A stretch of 64,000 bases of DNA. Origin: Algoriphagus faecimaris (lineage in GTDB: Bacteria > Bacteroidota > Bacteroidia > Cytophagales > Cyclobacteriaceae). A model generated the notes under the pieces. The model saw only the letters and a list, made by a program, of their open reading frames with translations. It had not been told where the DNA came from and searched no databases. The stretch spans positions 1-64,000 of the forward strand of contig NZ_FNAC01000018.1 of assembly GCF_900101705.1 (NCBI RefSeq), in the 5' to 3' direction. Each line of letters starts with the position of its first letter. The stretch's first letter is position 1. Of this stretch, positions 57,676-64,000 are shown in pieces. The translations under genes and the position numbers were made by a program.

Positions 57676-58253
57676 TTGACCAAGTGGATAAAAACCTCAC
57701 TTCCCATTCGCTGTGGAATGGAGTTATAGCAAGGCTCCAGTTTACGGATAGTGAAATATTTTTCAAATAGTTGAAGGTATTCTTCAAGTTTTCCTCCGAA
57801 AGGAGGTCCTTCTCTTTCAAACTCCACTCCAAACAACACTCCTACTAATTTTCCATTAGGCTTCAGCAAACGTTTCATTTTAGAGCAATACTTCTCTCTA
57901 AGGCTAGGATCCAAGGCACAAAAAAAGGTTTGTTCTAAAATCAGGTCATAGCTACCTTGATGATCAAAAAAATCAACTTGGTGAATTTGATCCTTGGGAA
58001 AGTCAGGGAATTTATCCTCAAAAGTGGTCAAAGGCAGCTTCGAAATATCCAAAATATGGGTTTTTGAGAAGCCTTTCTGATAAGCAAAAGCGGCCTCGTA
58101 GCCATTTCCTGCACCCGGAATCAGCACCTTTAGGTCTTTGGAGTTAATTTGGTCTAAATATTGTGTTAGAGGATAAGATGCATAGCCAATATCCCAGCCG
58201 GTATAGCCGCTCCGATATCGCTCTGTCCAATACGCCTCATTGAGAATCTTCAT
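57669..58253 (-). CDS. Thiopurine-methyltransferase-like SAM methyltransferase
   Basis: A 194-residue enzyme of the TPMT/class I methyltransferase group. Starts with NEAYWTERYRSGYTGWDIG, the family-typical substrate/SAM lid, then VLIPGAGNGYEAAFA (motif I), VDFFD, and DLILEQTFFCALDP. It probably methylates small thiol, selenium or tellurium compounds. Convergent with the previous methyltransferase (7-nt overlap) and divergent from the coiled-coil gene with 18 bp between starts. Confidence 0.9.
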   Translation of the reverse strand: MKILNEAYWTERYRSGYTGWDIGYASYPLTQYLDQINSKDLKVLIPGAGNGYEAAFAYQKGFSKTHILDISKLPLTTFEDKFPDFPKDQIHQVDFFDHQGSYDLILEQTFFCALDPSLREKYCSKMKRLLKPNGKLVGVLFGVEFEREGPPFGGKLEEYLQLFEKYFTIRKLEPCYNSIPQRMGSEVFIHLVNQ

Positions 58254-58271
58254 ATAGCCCTACAATCAAAC

Positions 58272-59201
58272 ATGAACTCAAATTTTGAAAAAGATTTCGG
58301 TCAAAAGAAAGAACAAGGAAAAAATATTCTGATCATAGTTCTTGTTCTCCTAGTCATCATAAGCGGAATAAAGCTGTATACGGATTACGTGGACAGAACG
58401 AAAAAAACAGAAGAAATCCTTCTACTTTCTAGTGAAAATAATGAACTCAATCAGAGGCTAGACTCCGTTACATATCAGCTAAACCTTAGAATCCAAGAAA
58501 TCGAACAACTCGGTGGAGATATTCAAGCACTCGAAGAGGTAAGGGATCAGTTGATCGCAGAGCGAAACAGTTCCCGTCAGCGATCAGCAGCAGAAATCGC
58601 AGCATTAAACCAAAAAATAAGCAGCTACAATGGACTTTTGGAAGAAAAAGATCAAGAAATATTAGAGCTCAGGGCAATGAATCAGCAACTCTATGCTGAA
58701 AATCAAGATCTAAAATCCACGCAAGCTCAAATTGAAGAGGAGGTCGCCGAGCTAAATCTTCAAAAAGAAAGCCTACAGTCCAAGGTAAATATAGCCTCTC
58801 AACTGAAAGCTGAAAACATCACTATAGCGGCCATAAACTCAAGAGGAAGAGAACGAGTAGAAACAACCAAAGACTTTAGAAATCGACAAATCGAACGAAT
58901 CAAGATCAGTTTTAATTTGGCAGACAATAAGGTAGCCGAGAGAGGGCCTAGAAACATTTACGTTCAAATATTAGCCCCCAATGAGCAGCCCATTTTTGAT
59001 GTCGCCAAAGGATCAGGCACCTTTATGCTGAATGGAAACGAACAATTTTATACTGTCAAGCAAGACATTATTTTTGACAACAGCGGCGAAACATTGACTT
59101 TCTTCTATGAGAAAGGTTCAGACTATGCCTCTGGTCTACATCAAGTCAAAGTATTTGTAGATGATTACCAAGTTGGATCACAGACATTCAGTGTGAAATA
59201 A
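58272..59201 (+). CDS. Membrane-anchored coiled-coil protein
   Basis: A 309-residue protein. One membrane helix (about 19-36, NILIIVLVLLVIISGIKLYT), a long coiled coil (about 40-185, many Leu/Ile heptads such as ELNQRLDSVTYQLNLRIQEIE), then a globular C-terminal domain (about 205-309) with beta-strand pattern NIYVQILAPNEQPIF. Most of the protein should lie in the periplasm. Family is typical of Bacteroidota but function unknown. Strong terminator follows. Confidence 0.8.
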   Translation: MNSNFEKDFGQKKEQGKNILIIVLVLLVIISGIKLYTDYVDRTKKTEEILLLSSENNELNQRLDSVTYQLNLRIQEIEQLGGDIQALEEVRDQLIAERNSSRQRSAAEIAALNQKISSYNGLLEEKDQEILELRAMNQQLYAENQDLKSTQAQIEEEVAELNLQKESLQSKVNIASQLKAENITIAAINSRGRERVETTKDFRNRQIERIKISFNLADNKVAERGPRNIYVQILAPNEQPIFDVAKGSGTFMLNGNEQFYTVKQDIIFDNSGETLTFFYEKGSDYASGLHQVKVFVDDYQVGSQTFSVK

Positions 59202-59224
59202 TAAAAAGCAAGAAAAATGTTGGA

Positions 59225-59253
59225 CCTCCCTTCAGTAGAAGGGAGGCTTTTTT
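59225..59253 (+). terminator. Intrinsic terminator before rpsF
   Basis: Stem CCTCCCTTC-AGTA-GAAGGGAGG with a six-T run to 59253. Confidence 0.9.
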
Positions 59254-59280
59254 ATGCTTACTTTTAGAACAGAGAAATAT

Positions 59281-59311
59281 TTGGATAACAGGAGTTTTTG
59301 ACCTACTTTTG
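59281..59311 (+). promoter_or_regulatory. Promoter of the rpsF-rpsR-rplI operon
   Basis: TTG 59281-59283, 20-bp spacer, TACTTTTG 59304-59311: an exact Bacteroidota consensus 39 bp before the rpsF ATG. Confidence 0.85.
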
Positions 59312-59349
59312 CGGTCTGTTTATTCAAATTCCTTAAACACATTAAAAAA

Positions 59350-59721
59350 ATGTTCCAAAGAAATTACGAGACAGTATTCATTTTAACTCCCGTTTTGTCT
59401 GATGTTCAGATGAAGGATACTGTCGACAAGTTTGTGAACTTGTTAAAAGAACTGGGGGCAGATGTGATCAATGTGGAAAACTGGGGTCTGAAGAAGATGG
59501 CATATACCATCGACAAGAAGACAACAGGGTTCTATGTAATGGTCGAGTTCAAGGCCGATCCTACGATCATCAAAAAGTTTGAGCTAGAGTTCAGACGTGA
59601 TGAAAAAGTGATGCGATTCTTGACTACTGTTTTGGACAAGCATGCGATTGCTTATGCCGAAAGAAGAAGAAAAGGAGAGTTTAACAAAAAAGTCGAAGCT
59701 AAGGAGGAGCCAGCCAAATGA
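59350..59721 (+). CDS. rpsF: 30S ribosomal protein S6
   Basis: A 123-residue protein that binds S18 in the platform of the 30S subunit. It has [43 protein letters not shown] and the C-terminal Glu/Lys-rich tail. Its stop overlaps the rpsR start (ATGA, 59718-59721). Confidence 0.98.
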   Translation: MFQRNYETVFILTPVLSDVQMKDTVDKFVNLLKELGADVINVENWGLKKMAYTIDKKTTGFYVMVEFKADPTIIKKFELEFRRDEKVMRFLTTVLDKHAIAYAERRRKGEFNKKVEAKEEPAK

Positions 59722-59969
59722 CACTATTCAACGAGCCAATCAACAGAGGCGAAATCAAGAAAAAGTATTGCCGATTCAAAAAGCACGGCATCAAGTACAT
59801 TGACTACAAGGATCCTAACTTCTTGTTGAAATTTGTCAATGAGCAAGGAAAAATCCTTCCTAGAAGACTGACTGGAAACTCTGCTAAATATCAGCGGAAA
59901 GTAGCTCAGGCTGTTAAGAAAGCAAGACATTTGGCTTTGTTGCCATTCGTAACCGATGGATTGAAATAA
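59718..59969 (+). CDS. rpsR: 30S ribosomal protein S18
   Basis: An 83-residue protein with [18 protein letters not shown] and [30 protein letters not shown], standard for S18. A single Cys remains (CRF), so zinc binding is unlikely. Overlaps rpsF by 4 nt. Confidence 0.98.
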   Translation: MTLFNEPINRGEIKKKYCRFKKHGIKYIDYKDPNFLLKFVNEQGKILPRRLTGNSAKYQRKVAQAVKKARHLALLPFVTDGLK

Positions 59970-60008
59970 TTCGGTCTTGTATCGTCCAACCCATAAAGAT
60001 CATTACAA

Positions 60009-60452
60009 ATGGAAATTATATTAAAAACAGACATCAAAGGTCTTGGCTATAAAAATGATATGGTAGATGTGAAGCCAGGATACGGCCGAAACTACCTGAT
60101 CCCACAGGGCTTTGCGGTGCTGGCTACCAGCTCCAACAAAAAAGTCCTAGCTGAGAACATCAAGCAAGCAGCTCACAAGGCTGAAAAAATCAAAACTGAA
60201 GCAGAAAATATCGCTGCTAAATTGGAAGAAGTAACTCTTGAGATCAAAGCGAAAATCGGTGAGTCCGGTAAAATCTTTGGTAAGGTGACTACCCTTCAAA
60301 TTTCAGACGCACTTGCTGCACAAGGTTTTGAAATTGACCGTAAGAAAATCGCCATCAATACTCCTGTAGATGGAGCTGGTGAATTCCAAGCTGAAGTAGA
60401 TCTTCACAGAGAAGTGAAGACTCACGTGAAGTTCGTGGTCGTAGCAGAATAA
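60009..60452 (+). CDS. rplI: 50S ribosomal protein L9
   Basis: A 147-residue protein: MEIILKTDIKGLGYKNDM, VKPGYGRNYLIPQGFA, then the long connecting helix and C-terminal domain with IGESGKIFGKVT and EVDLHREVKTHVKFVV. Ends before a strong terminator. Confidence 0.98.
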   Translation: MEIILKTDIKGLGYKNDMVDVKPGYGRNYLIPQGFAVLATSSNKKVLAENIKQAAHKAEKIKTEAENIAAKLEEVTLEIKAKIGESGKIFGKVTTLQISDALAAQGFEIDRKKIAINTPVDGAGEFQAEVDLHREVKTHVKFVVVAE

Positions 60453-60472
60453 GCTAAACCAAATTATACAAA

Positions 60473-60504
60473 AACAGCTCGCCGTAAGACGAGCTGTTTT
60501 TTTT
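60473..60504. terminator. Terminator after rplI
   Basis: AACAGCTCG / CGAGCTGTT arms with an 8-nt loop and T-run; shared by the convergent small gene at 60503. Confidence 0.88.
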
Positions 60505-60754
60505 AGTTCAATACCAAGACCTTCTCAAGATCTTCAACCAATTTTTTGGAAACAGCTCGGCTGTTCTTTTCTCTCACGGCTTTAAAAAGCTCCAATGCCT
60601 TCTCGCTCTTTTCTACCAAGCCCACTGGGTTTTGGTCATTCTTATAGCTAAACCAGCACCAAGAAAGCTCCGCAGCTAAAGAATCTCCCAACTTGAGCTT
60701 CTCTAATTTCTGAACCGTTTCCGTCACGGTCTTTTCCATTTTCTCAACTTGCAT
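60503..60754 (-). CDS. Small conserved protein (83 residues)
   Basis: An 83-residue, helical, highly charged protein (EKMEKTVTETVQKLEKLKLGDSLAAELSW ... KLVEDLEKVLVLN) without signal peptide. It sits in the convergent position after rplI and is probably conserved in Cytophagales. No family is recognised. The ATG at 60752-60754 has an A/T-rich leader typical of the phylum. Confidence 0.65.
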   Translation of the reverse strand: MQVEKMEKTVTETVQKLEKLKLGDSLAAELSWCWFSYKNDQNPVGLVEKSEKALELFKAVREKNSRAVSKKLVEDLEKVLVLN

Positions 60755-61059
60755 AATCGTTAAAATTTTATCAGTGTTTTGTTAATAATTGAAACAAAGC
60801 ACGTTAAATATTTTAATATTATCAATATTGAGAATAAAAATTTAATAAAACCATAATTTTCAATCGATTTCGAAGGGCTATTTTTATCAAAATTTTTACT
60901 CCCGTATCGGAATAAGCGAGTAATTGGATAAAATTATGCACTGGAATTCAGGCGTTTTTGAATATTCCCCAAAAACTTTCGGTTCATATTTGGAAAAAAT
61001 GAAGCAGGATTCTACCTTTGTGACACTTTAAGGGAATCAAATGAGATTCCTCACCAAAC
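60755..61059. other. AT-rich gap upstream of tRNA-Gln
   Basis: About 300 bp, with no supported gene. The last third holds the tRNA promoter listed at 60990; the rest, which is strongly AT-rich, shows nothing recognisable. Confidence 0.6.
60990..61020 (+). promoter_or_regulatory. Promoter of tRNA-Gln
   Basis: TTG 60990-60992, 20-bp spacer, TACCTTTG 61013-61020; exact fit to the Bacteroidota consensus, 39 bp before the tRNA. Confidence 0.8.
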
Positions 61060-61132
61060 TGGTCCATGGTGTAACTGGCAACACGTCTGATTTTGGTTCA
61101 GAAGAGTCCAGGTTCGAGCCCTGGTGGACCAA
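61060..61132 (+). tRNA. tRNA-Gln (anticodon TTG)
   Basis: Acceptor arms TGGTCCA (61060-61066) and TGGACCA (61125-61131) pair fully, with A61132 as discriminator. The anticodon stem TCTGA/TCAGA closes the loop TTTTGGT, giving anticodon TTG for CAA/CAG. The T arm reads CCAGGTTCGAGCCCTGG. The 3' CCA is not encoded, consistent with cca at 44445. Confidence 0.95.
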
Positions 61133-61138
61133 CAAAAA

Positions 61139-61162
61139 CCTCCCGATTTGGGAGGTTTTTTT
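61139..61162 (+). terminator. Intrinsic terminator after tRNA-Gln
   Basis: CCTCCC-GATTT-GGGAGG followed by seven T (61156-61162). Confidence 0.88.
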
Positions 61163-61197
61163 GTTTTTATAAAATCGAAGAACAAAACATTTTCCAA

Positions 61198-61425
61198 ATG
61201 AAAAAACTTATTCTTCTAACCGTCATTTTTCTGAGTTTGGCCTATTCCAGCTTAGAAAGCTCTCAACAAAGGGATTTTGTTTGGGGCTATTTTCTGGAGT
61301 TTCAGCCTTGCTCCGCCTATTTAGAAATTTACCAAACAATTTGTGTTCCTTCGAATGGGGGATTTTGCCAAGTATCTGCTCGAAATCCTTGCCCAGGGCC
61401 TCCATACTTCACATCCCTAGAATAG
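61198..61425 (+). CDS. Small secreted Cys-containing peptide
   Basis: A 75-residue protein from ATG 61198: signal peptide MKKLILLTVIFLSLAYSS, then a mature segment of about 55 residues with four Cys (in FQPC, TIC, GFC and NPC) that could form two disulfides. Its stop is separated from the next ATG by one base, so it is coupled to the 6-bladed beta-propeller lipoprotein gene. Small secreted peptides paired with such lipoproteins are a recurring Bacteroidota arrangement (compare NVEALA peptides), but this sequence is not one of the named families I can recall. The longer upstream frame overlaps the tRNA and was rejected. Confidence 0.72.
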   Translation: MKKLILLTVIFLSLAYSSLESSQQRDFVWGYFLEFQPCSAYLEIYQTICVPSNGGFCQVSARNPCPGPPYFTSLE

Positions 61426-61426
61426 C

Positions 61427-62560
61427 ATGATGAAGAAAATAGGAATTACCCAAATCTTGCTAATCTTAGGTCTACTAAACTTTTCATGCCAAAATAATAA
61501 TCAAAAAAAGCCTGAATTAACGTCAATTGACCTAGAGTTGGTCACAGGTAATTTATTTTCCGAAGTTTTTGAAGAGATTAATTATGTGCTCCTCAAGGAA
61601 AATGATACCCTGCCATTAGTTCAACCACTGAAGACTGTAGTAACCGATGATTTCATCTATATACTGGACATCAAGCTAAACAATCTTTTCAAGTTTAACC
61701 GAAATGGCGAAATCATCCATATTTTTAATTCATCTGGTCAAGGTCCTCAGGAGTTTATTCAAATTCAAGATTATCAAGTGAAGCAGGACACTGTTATCCT
61801 ACAAGATAACCTATCCAATAAGCTTATTTATTTCGATGATGATGGAAAATTTCTTAAGGAAACAAAATTACCATCCTCTTCTGCCAATTTCTTTAAGGGG
61901 GCTAATTTTACGCTCCATTTCACCGATGGTATGGAAGGAATTGGAAAAGATTTTTTAAAAATTAGTGACTCTAACCAGCTTAATTTCCTAGATATAGGGC
62001 TAAGCCCGCCAAAAGGTAGAGTTAGACTAATTCATGGCTTTGCCGAAGATGAAAAAACGGAAATTAGGACTTTAACTTTACCCTTTTCACATCAAGTGGT
62101 AGTTTTTGATCCTTTGGGAAACATTTTACAACTAAAGGAATTCGAATTTTTAAATCCACCGGAGTTAACAGAAGAGGAAAAAAAGTATCTTCAAGTAAAA
62201 ATAATTAATGCTTTTTTACCCTTTCCTGATTTCAATTATATGTCTGTCTTCTTCGGACGTAACAGCTTTCAATTTATCTTGGATAAAAAATTTAATCTTC
62301 TTTTTTCAGGGAAAAATATTCAAAATGATATCGATGGAATGAATTATCGCATACTCCCAATTTCACATCACCAAGAGCAACTAATTCTCTACCATCCTTC
62401 AACCCGGATATACAACCTATATCAATCGGCCTCAATTCCAGAACAAAATGACCACTTCAAAAGTAATATTCATGATTTTTATAATACTAATCATGAAGCT
62501 CCAAAAGGAGATAGGCATGTTTTGGTTTTTCTAGACTTGAAACCAGTGATTCCAAATTAA
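61427..62560 (+). CDS. 6-bladed beta-propeller lipoprotein
   Basis: A 377-residue lipoprotein (lipobox LNFSC). Repeated blades such as VVTDDFIYILDIKLNNLFKF, SSGQGPQEFIQIQDYQV and KLIYFDDDGKFLKE match the Bacteroidota 6-bladed beta-propeller family. Likely on the outer membrane surface or periplasm; function unknown. It is preceded by the small Cys-containing peptide gene and may bind or display it. The start is ATG 61427 or the next codon, 61430. Confidence 0.88.
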   Translation: MMKKIGITQILLILGLLNFSCQNNNQKKPELTSIDLELVTGNLFSEVFEEINYVLLKENDTLPLVQPLKTVVTDDFIYILDIKLNNLFKFNRNGEIIHIFNSSGQGPQEFIQIQDYQVKQDTVILQDNLSNKLIYFDDDGKFLKETKLPSSSANFFKGANFTLHFTDGMEGIGKDFLKISDSNQLNFLDIGLSPPKGRVRLIHGFAEDEKTEIRTLTLPFSHQVVVFDPLGNILQLKEFEFLNPPELTEEEKKYLQVKIINAFLPFPDFNYMSVFFGRNSFQFILDKKFNLLFSGKNIQNDIDGMNYRILPISHHQEQLILYHPSTRIYNLYQSASIPEQNDHFKSNIHDFYNTNHEAPKGDRHVLVFLDLKPVIPN

Positions 62561-62613
62561 CTTTTCACAAGGACAAGCTACTCATTCGAATTAGGGCTTT
62601 TTTTTCAGCTTTT

Positions 62614-62645
62614 TTGGTGTTCTTAGTTCACATTTAATATATTTG
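62614..62645 (+). promoter_or_regulatory. Promoter of the serine hydrolase gene
   Basis: TTG 62614-62616, 21-bp spacer, TATATTTG 62638-62645, 29 bp before the ATG. Confidence 0.7.
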
Positions 62646-62674
62646 GATTCTTTAAACCTCTTTTCTATCACAAC

Positions 62675-63880
62675 ATGAAAAACCTTCTCCATTTTGTTCT
62701 TTTCGCTCTTCTTTTTAGCTGCGACTCTGACAATGACAGAGACTATCCCAATTCACAACAAAAAGCTCAAATCCAACAAAGCGTAGATAAGTTCACGGCA
62801 GCCCTTCAAAGCCAAATGGCCGACCAACCTATCGGAATCGGGCTCTATGTTTTGGAAAAAGGGGAAGGAATGTACTTTTCTTCTGGCTTCCCTGAGGAAT
62901 ATGGAGAAAATATAAACTTTAGAATTGCTAGTAATTCTAAAACATTCACTGCAGCTTCAATTCTGAAAATGCATCAGGAGGGCTTGTTGGATATTGATCA
63001 TCCTATCACAAATAATATCCCCAATAGCACTAAAACCTATATCCCAGACACACCAGAGTTTGATTTACCCTACAAGTCCGAGATTACAATTAGACAATTG
63101 TTGCAACACCGTTCAGGAGTATTTGATGTCACCAATTCACCAATCCCCCCTGATGCAGACGCTGTTTACGCTGGTGAATATTACATTGACTATGTCAAAG
63201 ATCAATTAGGAGAAGACTACACTTTTACATTTGAAGAATTGATCTCCATTGTCGCAACAAATAAATTGAGTGATTTCAAACCTGGAGAAGATTTTCATTA
63301 TTCAAATACCGGCTACAATGTACTAGGCTATATCGTTGAAAATATTTCAGGTTTAAGGCTGCACGAATATTTAGAAACTAATTTTTTCAACCCTTTACAG
63401 CTGAATAACACCTACTCCCCTCACCTTGGGACAGATAATCAATTGCCCTCACCCTATACCTACTCCTATGTAAAATTGGACGGTGATTACATCACGATCG
63501 ATAAAGACAACGTAACAGGTAATATCTCTGAAGGCCAAATCATCAGCAACCCCAAAGAGCTCGCATTATGGGGGAAGGCATTGTATGGGACTAATGACAT
63601 TTTGGACGAAAACACCCTTGCGATGATGCTTGAAGCATTGCCAGCTGATGAAAGCCATGGCTTTTATGGCCTGGGAGTCCAAGCATATCCTGTAGAATTA
63701 GGATATGGTCACGATGGGGCTCATCTGGCATACCTGAGCACGATGCGATACATCCCCGAGAAGGATAGAACTTTTGTGATTTTCACCAACCATCTAAATG
63801 TTGACAATTTTATAGAGGAAGCGACAATGCTCTATGATGTTCTCTTCGAAAGCATGGATATTCTCGACCAAGTGGAATAG
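62675..63880 (+). CDS. Class C beta-lactamase-like serine hydrolase, lipoprotein
   Basis: A 401-residue lipoprotein (lipobox LLFSC, Cys16). Catalytic S-x-x-K in RIASNSKTF (Ser86, Lys89), Y-x-N in FHYSNTGYN, and GHDGAHLAY in the place of KTG. It belongs to the beta-lactamase/transpeptidase-like family that includes D-Ala-D-Ala peptidases and esterases; the H-x-G box makes an esterase or peptidase more likely than a true beta-lactamase. Own promoter. Confidence 0.9.
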   Translation: MKNLLHFVLFALLFSCDSDNDRDYPNSQQKAQIQQSVDKFTAALQSQMADQPIGIGLYVLEKGEGMYFSSGFPEEYGENINFRIASNSKTFTAASILKMHQEGLLDIDHPITNNIPNSTKTYIPDTPEFDLPYKSEITIRQLLQHRSGVFDVTNSPIPPDADAVYAGEYYIDYVKDQLGEDYTFTFEELISIVATNKLSDFKPGEDFHYSNTGYNVLGYIVENISGLRLHEYLETNFFNPLQLNNTYSPHLGTDNQLPSPYTYSYVKLDGDYITIDKDNVTGNISEGQIISNPKELALWGKALYGTNDILDENTLAMMLEALPADESHGFYGLGVQAYPVELGYGHDGAHLAYLSTMRYIPEKDRTFVIFTNHLNVDNFIEEATMLYDVLFESMDILDQVE

Positions 63881-64000
63881 TTAGTCTTAAGTTTAGTGAT
63901 GGATCTTCCGAGATTTCTCAATCCAATTAAAGGATCGCATCTCTAGTGCAACAATCGCAATCGGTAAGCATTCATAGCAGTCTTCCCTAAGAGCTCACTC
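63881..64000. other. Window end without a supported gene
   Basis: The last 120 bp show no start codon with a long frame, no hairpin cluster and no RNA. A following gene may begin beyond the window. Confidence 0.5.

Noticed and set aside
61093-61197. Longer N-terminus for the small secreted peptide
   Set aside because: It would be translated from inside tRNA-Gln and its terminator; the ATG at 61198 gives a proper signal peptide.
62561-62600. Terminator after the beta-propeller lipoprotein gene
   Set aside because: There is a T-run but no stem of useful length before it.

Overview
The window looks like a piece of a chromosome from a marine Bacteroidota bacterium, most likely order Cytophagales and close to Algoriphagus/Cyclobacteriaceae. 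The lineage is inferred from gene content: a SusC/SusD pair, a hybrid two-component regulator, a type IX secretion sorting domain, 6-bladed beta-propeller lipoproteins, DUF5683 in a parA-parB-dapB-lepB cluster, and several promoters of the Bacteroidota form TTG-N19-21-TAnnTTTG.

Layout. 1-581 holds short hairpins of REP type and the remnant of a coiled-coil reading frame. 582-4969 is a tight four-gene minus-strand operon: EcoRI-family adenine methyltransferase, DUF262-HNH nuclease, multi-pass membrane protein, and a PD-(D/E)XK-like DUF4268 protein. It looks like a restriction-modification or defence island. 5359-27515 is a polysaccharide utilisation locus (PUL): SusC, SusD, sulfatase, beta-helix protein, GH43-like protein and two more sulfatases run as one minus-strand series. 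Upstream lie the hybrid sensor/AraC regulator, a 1291-residue GH128-like secreted enzyme with carbohydrate-binding modules, and a divergent fourth sulfatase. A shared ATTTCACCC element lies upstream of susC, the regulator gene and the GH128/sulfatase divergent region, and is a candidate operator for the regulator.

27553-36920 is a signalling cluster: a membrane histidine kinase whose phospho-acceptor His is replaced by Gln, a 2116-residue soluble kinase with about 11 PAS and 3 GAF domains, and two single-domain response regulators that converge and overlap at their stop codons. 37026-41267 holds a CarD-like small protein, the SRP RNA, fructose-6-phosphate aldolase/transaldolase, an FtsE-type ATPase with a small partner, and an S41 protease. 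41268-42052 is a gene-free stretch rich in REP-like hairpins, followed by a subtilisin-like lipoprotein.

43401-60754 is mostly housekeeping: cca, pyrG, yidC, parA-parB-DUF5683-dapB-lepB, ung, apaG, two methyltransferases, a coiled-coil membrane protein, and rpsF-rpsR-rplI. From 60755 to the end come tRNA-Gln(TTG), a small Cys-containing secreted peptide coupled to a 6-bladed beta-propeller lipoprotein, and a class C beta-lactamase-like serine hydrolase.

The most unusual items are the four-gene defence-like operon with its membrane protein, the His-to-Gln pseudokinase beside a giant multi-PAS kinase, the shared PUL motif, and the small peptide/beta-propeller pair. All functions are read from sequence motifs; no database search was run.
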